This document shows, one piece after another, positions 55,413 through 64,000 of a stretch of 64,000 bases of DNA (the first letter of the stretch is position 1; each line of letters starts with the position of its first letter). The stretch lies in NCBI GenBank assembly GCA_025677815.1, contig JAIXMP010000003.1, positions 558,001 to 622,000 on the forward strand, in the 5' to 3' direction. The notes beneath the pieces were generated by a model. That model had not been told where the DNA came from and ran no database searches. It saw nothing but the letters and a program-made list of their open reading frames with translations. The position numbers were made by a program, and so were the translations under genes. This DNA is from Phascolomyces articulosus. Taxonomy: Eukaryota; Mucoromycota; Mucoromycetes; Mucorales; Lichtheimiaceae.

Positions 55413-57426
55413 ATGATCCAAAATAACGGCCAAAGCAGTAGTAGATCTAGTGTTCATACACTTGGTAATACTACTGCTGCTGTTTCTTCTTCTGATAACC
55501 ATAACTTTCTTTTTGATACAACCACGGATTTGTCAACCCCAGATTTTCATGATATACGGTCAACTTGGTCTAGTACAAACAATAATATCAATGAGATGGA
55601 ACAACATAAACGTAAACGCAATGGGTCTTTTGATTCTTTAGAAGCTATTGAAAAACCATTACCTCCATCCCAATGTAAGTTTATTTAAAATAAATTCTTG
55701 AATGAAATAAATTCTCATTGTCTTTTTTTTTTCACTTTTTGAAACGATCAGCTGCTGTAGCCAACTCCGGAGATACTCAAACCTTACTTTCGGGACTCTC
55801 AAATGATAATGATAATAATAATGGTAATGAATATATAAGTCTATTGGATATTTATCCAAAGGATTAATGCATAGATGAATTCACACGAATTTCTTACCTT
55901 TCTTTTATTTCCTATTTAAAAAATAGCGGACCAACAAGAAGTTGTACCTCATGATTCTCTATCCATGGATGCTTTTCGAAGACCAGGGCGCAAACCATTA
56001 TCGGAAAATGTTTTTGACGTAAATTTCGAAATTAAAATGATTAGCCGATGGAACTATATTTACATTGGAAAACAATACTCATCTCTTTCTCTCTATTTTT
56101 CTTTTTCTATTTATATTTTAGGATGATGATGAAGATCCAAAAGCAAAACGAAAAGTTCAGAATCGTGCAGCCCAACGCGCTTTTAGAGAGCGAAAAGAAC
56201 GTTACGTCCGTGATTTGGAAATGAAAATTCGACAAATTCAAACAAATCATCTTCACACGACCGCTCAGCTTTCTCAAGAAAACCAATTTCTTCGTTCCGT
56301 CATTCATCGTTTAAAAGCAGAGATTTGTCAGTTGAAGGGGTTGCCCATGGATAGTTTTGCCGATGGAGTACCTGGAGTACCTGGGTTACCCAATCAGCAT
56401 AATCTACATGGATCCATGACAACAACCTCTGCTTCAACCAACAATAATGGTGATCTAGCACCTTTCTTAACGATGGGTTCTCACGCTGCACTTGCACCTG
56501 CACCTGCTATGTCTCGATCACGACCTATTGCCATTGCACCAGCAGGAATACCACCTTCGCCTCCTCATAATAATGCCAAACGTCCAATTGCTGCTGCGAA
56601 ACGACGTCCTGTCCCTATTCTTCCACAAAAGCAAGAGATTAAAAAATCGAACGATAAGAATCCATCCAATAACAACAACACGCCTGTTCAGCAAACACAA
56701 CCACCACAACGAATTTACTTGCAAAACAGTAATACGAGTGAGACATACCCCTCCTCTTCAACAACATTTAATGCAAGCTCACAACCTGCACTTTATGTTC
56801 AATTTAGCCCAGAGGAGAAGCCTCAAGATAATTTCAACATGCACCACAACAACAACCATAACTCTTCTAATAATGATTCTTACTTGCCACCTGATGTCAC
56901 AGCCAACTTGTTCATGAATGATAATAATGATGATTTGATGATCTTTAACAATGCATCTTCGACAGCTGGATCCAACAATAACAACACAACCATCACTCAT
57001 AATCATAACCATCATGGAAATAGTAGTAGCAGTAGTAGTAGCAGCAGTGGTAGCCATGGTCACCGATCACCACCATTACCACATCAACAACAACCCTCTC
57101 AACCCCAACAACCTATTCCTAACTCCACGTCAACAACAACAACCAATGTTACTGTGCCTACAAGAATTATGCCACAAAAACAAGATGGTACAGAAAAACT
57201 TGTGGATGAACAAGAAACACAACAATCTAGAGTTCAAACTGTTTGGCGACGACTTAATTTATATGGTCGTTTCTCTGACTTTGACTTTGATCAACTCTCT
57301 CGAGTGGCTCAAATGGCAGATCATCGGGGTGCTTCTCAATTACCGATGACGGATGGTCGTGTTCCTTTGATGGAAGACTGGGAGTTGGATAAATTGATGC
57401 TGCAAATTGATTCTGATCATTTGTAA
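55413..57426 (+). CDS. bZIP transcription factor, Yap/Pap1 type
   Basis: A fungal AP-1-like DNA-binding factor. Four exons, 55413..55674, 55752..55823, 55927..56018 and 56122..57426, give 576 aa. The basic region KAKRKVQNRAAQRAFRERKE (about 149-168) has the NRAAQRAFRERK signature of Yap1/Pap1 proteins, which read TTACTAA/TTACGTAA-type sites. A leucine-zipper-like coiled coil follows (YVRDLEMKIRQIQTNHLHTT to SVIHRLKAEICQLKG, to about 215). The rest is a long Asn/Gln/Ser/Pro/His-rich disordered region. The C-terminal 65 residues (VQTVWRRLNLYGRFSDFDFD, DGRVPLMEDWELDKLMLQID) are ordered and acidic. I see no clustered C-terminal Cys residues, so redox control by a Yap1-type c-CRD is unlikely. The start is the first ATG of the open frame. 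Confidence 0.9.
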
Positions 57427-57877
57427 TTTTTTTTTTGTTTTTTGCTTTTTGTTATTTTATCATATTTTTTTTACCATATATTTTTTGTTTCCCACCCTCC
57501 ACTTCTTACATTATAGGTTTTGCATAGTTTAGAAAAGAAAAAATAACCAGATGAAAAATAGGGATCACACCCTTCCATGTTGTACATAAACCCTTTTATT
57601 CCTATTTTTATTGTTATCATTATTATTATTATAAGCATTCTATTTTTTTGTACCATTATATATTATAACGTTTTTGATCTCTGTTCCTGATCAAACAAAA
57701 AATTCCTTGATAGTTAAAGAAAAAAAGAAAAGAGGGAGGGAGGGAAGATTTTTTTGTACATATTGGTTAGTTGAAATGAAAAGTAAAGGATGAATGAAAA
57801 AAACTTGAGAACTATATCTCTTTTTCTTTTTTTGTTTTTCATTTTTGGATCTATATGTTCTATCATCAATATCCAGT
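57427..57877. other. Spacer between bZIP gene and transporter pseudogene
   Basis: About 450 bp rich in T and A runs; the bZIP 3' UTR should be here. No gene was seen. Confidence 0.45.
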
Positions 57878-59235
57878 TTTTTTTTTTTTTGCGATTTATA
57901 TGCTTATGTCGTCCAGGCATGTTGGACGCATTAGCGGATTTAGGTGCTGGTGGTTCAATGAGTTCGAATGTGGGGTTAACAGATGCTGCTAACAGTGCAT
58001 TATGTTTTGCCATTATTGATTTTTTGTAGAGTCAAAACCACGTTAACTGTGAATATCATTATTATTCGTCATCAATAATATGGCCTGATCCCTTGTGTTT
58101 ATACACACTTCTATCTATATAGATTGGATTGTTAGGCCTTGCATTATATGGAAGTTCCTTCTAGGTATATAATCGATTAAAAATTGGGGAATTTGTCATT
58201 GCCTCGGGAGTGATTCTCGGATCTTGTGCTGGTATTTTTTGTTCTGATCAAGGTGCCATTATGATGTCTTATCCAGAAGAACATAACAAAGGAAAATATG
58301 TTGCTATCTTTTTGGCACCCTTCAATTTGGGCGGGATTGCTGGATCCATCATAATTGCCCCTTGTTCTAAACCTTGGGAATCAAGCAGACCGGGGGGGGG
58401 GATCTCCACAGGTACTTACATTGTCTTTGTTGGTTGGAGGTGGTTTATCATTGGCATTAATTTCCACCTTCACACGTCTTTCGCGATAATGGAACGTCCA
58501 TTGTCATGATCCATTCCCCACATTGGACAATCGATCTCAAGGCCATCTTGGTCGTTTGGAAAGAATGGCGCATACTTGCCTTGATCCCTGTTTTTAGCTT
58601 ACGGTCATCAATTTCGAGTGAATGCCATATAATTTAATTCATCAACGCGTGCATTGAACGATTGTATGTATGGAGTTTGCAAATTCTAGGTACTCATATG
58701 TTGGGTGCCTTATTGGATTATCAAGTCATGAATAAGGCGACGTGTTCGAGGGTTGGTTGGATTAGGTGTTATATTTAATATCTTGACGGCCGTATGGGCT
58801 GATGGATTTATATTCCAACTTTCCTTTGATAACCATTACGACCATCCAACTCATCAGACTTCGCCTACTTTTGCCGAACCTTTTGTGTTGTATATGTTTT
58901 ATAGATTTGCTGAGTCGCTCTATCAAACATATATTTATTGGTAGATGTGTGCCATATCCAATGACCCTGCATTATTCGTACGTTATGCAGAATTTTACAA
59001 GGGAATGCAGTCAGTAGATGCCGCGGTTACTTTTGGTATTGATGCAGCCGATGTTCCATTACGATGGGAATGTTTGATCTGCTGGTTATTGGTGCTTATT
59101 TCATTTCCCATGGTAAGCTCTATTTCTGAAAGTAATACAAATAACAAAGCCCTTGGTAGTATTGAAGAAGAGGAGCCATCATCAAAAAAATTAAACCATG
59201 TTTTCACTTATCTCCTTCTCTTCTTATTCTCCTGA
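57878..59235 (+). pseudogene. UNC93-like MFS transporter pseudogene
   Basis: Pieces of one fungal UNC93-like (DUF895) membrane protein appear in order but in changing frames. From 57885 the frame reads RFICLCRPGMLDALADLGAG and stops at 58029. IGLLGLALYGSSF appears near 58119. From about 58165 comes GVILGSCAGIFCSDQGAIMM, then SYPEEHNKGKYVAIF, with the frame ending at 58509. A shifted frame gives LALISTFTRLSR and another SIVMIHSPHWTIDLKAILVV. HMLGALLDYQVMNKATCS and GVIFNILTAVWADGFIFQLS need further shifts. A TAG at 58942 splits FAESLYQTYIYW from MCAISNDPALFVRYAEFYKG. At least four frameshifts or stops are present and a G9 run sits at about 58391. Introns cannot explain all of them, so I call it broken. 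The N-terminal part is also eroded. Confidence 0.85.
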
Positions 59236-59611
59236 ATCCACTTTTTGTGGAATATATATACTCCCCACTTTTCTCTATCTTCTTCATATCACTGCTTTTT
59301 TATTTTCCCACATTTATCCAAGAATATCTTAAATTGTCCCTATAAAGTGAGAATTAGATTATATATTATATATTTAATTAATAATTGCGCACTACATAGA
59401 TTCTAATTATGGTAACATGTAAACAAACTCTTTTGTATATATACAAATATGCGCGAAAAAAAGCAGAGTGTGTTGATATTTTGAGGGAGAGGGAGAGAGA
59501 GAGAGAGAGAGAGAGAGAAGTAGATTATTGTTGTTGGGGTATATATAGTTATGTACAAAAAAGAAAAACAACAATAACAAATAAGGAATCCAGAAAAAGT
59601 TTTTTTTATCA
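59236..59611. other. Convergent spacer with (GA)n tract
   Basis: About 375 bp between the pseudogene and the DLT1 3' end. It contains (GA)13 at 59493-59518 and AT-rich sequence. No gene. Confidence 0.5.
59493..59518. repeat. (GA)13 microsatellite
   Basis: Perfect GA dinucleotide run, preceded by GGGAGAGG variants. Confidence 0.9.
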
Positions 59612-61089
59612 TCATCGATCCATCATGAGTCGTGAATAAATGACTTGACGAATATGTCGATCATAATCATAATGATTTTCATCATCGTCATCATAAGCAT
59701 CACTATCGTCTATATCATCATGATGATTAGCTGTTGAATCATCTCCTCCATTGTTCTGAGGTGTTGATCTTTGCGAATTCGATCGTGCATAGCGTGAGCG
59801 AGTGTTGGAAGTTGATCGAGACGTCCATGTGGCTATGGATTGAGCCAATGATGCCACATCATCATCACGCGGGGTTCCACTCCCTCGTATAGAAGAAGAT
59901 AACAACAGGTCATCAGGACCACCGCTAGCACCCGCGGACGATATTCTTCGCAACGATGGATCAGGATGTAATAAATGCGATGTGGATCCACTTCGAGTTG
60001 ATATCGAAGAACTTTCTTCTGGTCGTAATGTAGTTGGATTTTGAGGTGCATAGCCCATTTGTCTTAATACAACGGCTAAATGAGTCATGATATCTTTGAA
60101 GGTATCTTGATTTACAGGAACATGACTAAACCGTGCTTGTTCATAGCCGTTCACATAAACTTGACCAATTTGTGCGTCGACTAATCCTCGTTGAATCAAA
60201 TATTCAATATATTGTCGTGTAGGTACATGGGAGGGTCGTGCATAATCTGAACTGATTTTCAAAGCTGCTTGTTCTATGCGTATAAATATTACGCCTGATA
60301 AGAAATCATGCATAATTTTCATCCAAAAAAATACTGATTCCCAAAAAATTTAAACTATTTTTTTTTATGCTTTTACCTATAAACATAGGTGTTCTTGCAA
60401 TGACGCGTTTGAAATCAACACCCTCAAATTGAGTATCTCCTGTGTTATTAATCAAATCATGTTAGTTTATCATTATCTTTAGTTTCTGATCCGGTTTCCC
60501 GATTTTTTTTTTCATGGGTAAGCATTACCTGGTTTGCCCCATCCAACGTGTCCAATATCTTCGGGTCGTGGTTCCGCAAGTTTTCTCACGTGTTTTACAT
60601 CATCAAATTGTCCTTGAATATGTGAATATACTTTCTATTAAAAAATGGTATTAGGATAAATAATTGAACTTTTTCAAAAAAAAAAAAAAAAGAAACGAGT
60701 AGCATATATATACCTTTGGTAAATCATCTTTTTTAATAGGTATGTATATCTTTGGTATATCTTGTAAAGAAGCTCTTACTGTGAAAAATCGGCTGCAAGA
60801 AAACGCTAACGACGCAATGGCCTAAGATTCCCTCTCAATTAATTTTTGAGCTACTTTATTTTCCAAGAGAAATGAAATGAAAATAGATATTCCATCCACA
60901 TACCAATACAACATAACTTGCAGCCACAACGAAAAGGTTACGTAAATCAAACCGACCTGATTCAGTTCTATCGAATAAAGCTTGAACAATCACATCGGCA
61001 GCGGATATTGCAATGCATACAGCTGTAAGAAAAATAAGAAAAAATAAAGAGGACGTATAGAGACAATGTCCCCTACGTGTACTTTTCAT
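59612..61089 (-). CDS. DLT1: DLT1-family membrane protein
   Basis: Five exons on the minus strand, 60904..61089, 60714..60821, 60529..60634, 60377..60439 and 59612..60273, give 374 aa. The N-terminus has two membrane segments: SSLFFLIFLTAVCIAISAAD (about 13-32) and LFVVAASYVVLAIASLAFSC (about 52-71). Conserved-looking blocks follow: DIPKIYIPIKKDDLPK, DVKHVRKLAEPRPEDIGHVG, RTPMFIEQAALKIS and REYIEYLI-like TRQYIEYLIQRGLVDAQIGQ, then YEQARFSHVPVNQDTFKDIM. This pattern fits the fungal DLT1 (defect at low temperature 1) family, whose molecular function is not well known. The last 130 residues are Ser/Asp-rich and disordered. The start faces the next gene's start 245 bp away. Confidence 0.8.
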
Positions 61090-61334
61090 TGGAAATAATG
61101 AATTTTATAATTTGAAGAAAAAAAAGCTTCTTGAGTAAATTGGAACGAGAAAAGAAAGAGATGTAATGTTCCCAAAAAAAAACGATCATAATAAAAAAAA
61201 GCAAACTTCCTAAATTAGACAGAACACAAAAGCGTTTTCGATATTATACAATTTTAACTCCCTCTCTTCTACACACACACTCGTCTCTCTCAATATATAT
61301 TATATCTTTAGACAAACAGATTTCCCTTTACTTG

Positions 61335-62509
61335 ATGAGCAGTAGTTCAAAAAAAAACGAGAAAAAATCTGCAGTATCCAATGTCGTCAATGATCTTATA
61401 CGAGCGGCAGTGGGTGGTAATACAAATCAAGTAGCAGATGACGATCTGGACAAGTACGTTGCTGATTTGATTTTAAAAGAAGCTGAAGCAAAACGAAAGA
61501 AGTATGATAATGTAGGTGTACGAGCCTATCAACCTGATTTTGGAGTGTAAGCTATTTTTTTTTCCTTTTCCTTTTCCTTTTCCTTTCATGGAACACATAT
61601 TGATAGATTCATGAAAAGAGATTCCCTTTGGCCAATTATTAACATTTTACAATGAATGAATACAGGCAACCAAATAATCTACCAAAACCCAATAAACGAT
61701 TTTTTCTCAACATGATCAAAGCAACAGATAGTTATAATCAAACACTAAAAGAACAAGAAGAAGAACTTGCTCGAAAAAAAGAGCAAGATCGTCGACAAAG
61801 AAAACGACATGAAAACGACGACGGTTATTCTAGCGATGAATACCGAAAAAGACGACGCCATCGCTATGATAGTGAGGATGATGACAATCAATACTCAGAT
61901 AATGACGATCGATTCTCTTCGGGGAGGAGAAAGAAGGATGATGATAATGAAGAGGAAAGAGAGAGTAAAAGATCAAGGCGTCAACATGACAATAGTGACG
62001 AGGATAAGGAACACAGATCGCATAAAAAAAGGCATTCGGAACATCGCCATCATCATCACCATAACAACAATAGCTCATCCTCATCACGATATCATCGTAG
62101 TAATAAAAAATTGGATTTGGATACCGCAATGAAGACAACATCAACAAAAGTAGATGATTCAGAAAAATCTACTAGTAATATACCCGTCGTTGTTCGTGGG
62201 CGTGGACAAGCAACGCGAGGAAGTAAAATGGACAAATATTTTTCAAAAAATTATGATCCAACACTCGATGTTGAACCGGATTTGGATCAATTAGTTTATA
62301 CAGAATTTACAGAAGAGGAGAGCGATGATGCAAAAAGGAAAAAGAAGAAAAAGAAGGATAAAAAGAAAAAGAGTAAAAAGAAGAAATCATCCAAAAGGAA
62401 ACGAGAAGAAACAGACAGTAGTGACGATGATGATATCAGTGACCGAGTAGAATTCTCTCCCTCTCCACCACCTAAACCAGCAGTTAGAGCTTGGGATATT
62501 GGTAAATAG
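61335..62509 (+). CDS. Lys/Arg/Asp-rich nuclear protein, function unknown
   Basis: Two exons, 61335..61546 and 61666..62509, give 351 aa. The N-terminal 70 residues (NVVNDLIRAAVGGN, DLDKYVADLILKEAEAKRKK, YDNVGVRAYQPDFGV) and the block NLPKPNKRFFLNMIKATDSY at the start of exon 2 look folded and conserved. The middle is a long charged Arg/Lys/Asp/Ser/His region. It is followed by RGRGQATRGSKMDKYFSKNY then DPTLDVEPDLDQL, and poly-Lys runs near the end; the last residues are PKPAVRAWDIGK. The composition suggests a nuclear, RNA- or splicing-linked protein, but I cannot name the family. The intron (GTAAGC...CAG) contains a (TTTCC)n tract. An in-frame TTG upstream is not used. Confidence 0.8.
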
Positions 62510-64000
62510 ATTTACCCATATCTTGATTATTTAATTTTGTATATATGCATATTATATTTATTTATAATAACATGGTATTCTGTGCTACATTTTGTACATA
62601 TCAGCTTTTATAAACCGGTTGTAAAGCTGTTTGGATTTTATTAATTGATACTTATTGTATCAGGAATTACGTAACATGTTTATATGCTGAAATATCTAAA
62701 TGCTTTGGGTTAATTATATAATTATTTCATAATTAGATTGTAATTAGATTGAATTGTATCTTAACCACAAGAACGTCTTTCAATTAAAAAAGTAATTGAG
62801 AACGAGCATATTAGCTATGTATGGCATCGTATACGAGAGACGAAAAAATTGACCCAACTCTGTTATTACACAAAAAAAAATACTGGTCGAAGATATTAAA
62901 TAATACCTCCTTATGCAACACCATTGACATATATGTTTATCATCAACTATAAGCATATCAATTTATTGGGAATGTGAATACTTATATAGTAAGTAGCAGA
63001 TCAGAACATCATTCCTTCTTTTTTTAAACTATACATTTTAAGAATTTATTGCCCAGATGCATCTGACTTCTTTTTATGTATATCATTGTTGATCCTTGTG
63101 TACTTTTTTTTGTGCGATGTAGTTTCCGCATAATTCTGCTACAAATTTTGAATATCGAGTTTCAGATCTTTTACTTCCACTCTTTCTTTTTTGATTTTTT
63201 TTATATCGTTTGAATATCATTGCCATATTGAATATAAAAAGTTCGGATCACACATTTACGATACTTTTCTTCAACTGTTTGCTTTTTTTTGCACTATCAA
63301 CGTATTTAAACATAAACTGATAGTAACCACATTATACTAAAAAGTTGGATGATAGTGAAATGAATATCTAATACTGTAACCTATTTTCGATCTAATACTA
63401 AGTTTTGGAAGTATGACAATTGCTTTACGTATATATAATTATCTAGGAAAACCACTTTGTTTAATATTTTAATATGATTGTTAGTATATTTGCTTGAAAT
63501 TTCGCAACAAGAAGATTGCTCATTCCTTCTACTAGATAGATGAGAGTACTTTTGGTTTGCATCGATAAATCGATTACCATCATCCAGTTATAAGATGAAA
63601 TCTTTGTTACGTTCTTTTGCATGAAATAAAGCAAGTGTATACTTTTTTGGTAGTTTACATTATCTTGTTTTTGGTACGTACTATCTTTTCTTGTCAAAGA
63701 TACCTACTCTATGGTTATGATGGTTATCGGTTTGTTTTTCAATTTGTCAATACTTTTGATACAAATGAAGGAAAGGTTTTATTTTCTTGTCTATTATAGT
63801 ATTATCTACTTTTATACTCTAAATATTTCATCTTGATGTAATATAGAGTTAGATGAGATAAATCTGCGAAAAAAAAAAAAAAAAACTCAATGCTGTGATG
63901 AACTGGTGATGTCAAGTTATGTTTTTCTTGTATTCTTACAGTGAAAATGATGATGGTGTATGTTTTACTTTATCTATGGAATGCTTTTTTTTTTCACAAA
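62510..64000. other. 1.5-kb gene-free end of window
   Basis: AT-rich sequence after the Lys-rich gene. One minus-strand frame, 63461..63697 (78 codons, including SYNWMMVIDLSMQTKS), is moderately protein-like but isolated. No gene is called. Confidence 0.4.

Noticed and set aside
56492..57349. Long alternate-frame ORFs over the bZIP gene
   Set aside because: His/Met/Leu-rich shadows of the CAA/AAT-rich coding repeats of the real frame.
63461..63697. 78-codon minus-strand ORF
   Set aside because: Somewhat protein-like, but isolated, without homology I can recall or splice partners.
1..64000. tRNA, rRNA, snRNA genes or CRISPR arrays
   Set aside because: I looked for tRNA B-box-like GGTTCGAATCC words with matching arms and for regularly spaced repeats, and found none I could support; a covariance-model scan would be decisive.

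Overview
The window looks like nuclear DNA of an early-diverging filamentous fungus, most likely Mucoromycota (Mucorales-like). The DNA is very AT-rich, with many poly-A/poly-T runs. Genes are split by short GT-AG introns, mostly 50-190 bp. Several proteins best match animal-type subunits that are usually missing from Dikarya (INTS4, PPP4R1, BRD8, CENP-W). This assignment is inferred from content only. I rebuilt exon structures by hand from splice signals, reading frame and remembered family motifs. All models below close in frame, but none has been checked against transcripts.

Layout. 0.5-1.5 kb: PAPS reductase (-). 3.9-5.1 kb: a 98-aa one-TM protein (+) and an NDUFA4-type respiratory subunit (+). 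5.8-10.9 kb: an 11-exon PPP4R1 HEAT-repeat phosphatase-4 subunit (-). 13.2-13.6 kb: a tiny histone-fold gene resembling CENP-W (+). 15.3-16.5 kb: a four-TM protein with a Ser-rich tail (+). 17.6-19.4 kb and 19.6-20.9 kb: tandem DXO/RAI1 and IMPACT/YIH1 (+). 21.1-26.1 kb: 24-exon Integrator subunit INTS4 (-), head-to-head with SNF5 (26.3-27.9 kb, +). 28.3-30.0 kb: an intronless Trp-rich membrane-associated protein of unknown family (+). 30.5 kb: NDUFB2-like subunit (-). 34.5-34.9 kb: mitoribosomal mL60 (-), head-to-head with nucleolar RRP1 (35.1-36.2 kb, +). 36.7-39.1 kb: chaperonin CCT8 (-). 39.7-42.3 kb: BRD8-like NuA4/TIP60 subunit (+). 43.1-44.5 kb: GATA-type zinc-finger factor (-). 44.5-55.4 kb: almost 11 kb without a convincing gene, containing a large inverted repeat. 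55.4-57.4 kb: Yap/Pap1-type bZIP factor (+). 57.9-59.2 kb: a broken UNC93-like transporter (+). 59.6-61.1 kb: DLT1-family protein (-). 61.3-62.5 kb: a Lys/Arg-rich nuclear protein (+).

The genes are mostly housekeeping: transcription and chromatin (INTS4, SNF5, BRD8, GATA, bZIP), RNA quality control and translation (DXO, YIH1, RRP1, mL60), respiration (NDUFA4, NDUFB2), protein folding (CCT8) and sulfate assimilation. They do not form a cluster. I saw no rRNA, tRNA, CRISPR array, intact transposon or biosynthetic cluster. The features most worth a second look are the ~460-bp-arm inverted repeat at 52.7-54.0 kb, the Trp-rich protein with Pro-led amphipathic repeats at 28.3 kb, the CENP-W-like micro-gene, and the eroded coding remnants in the gene-poor stretches.
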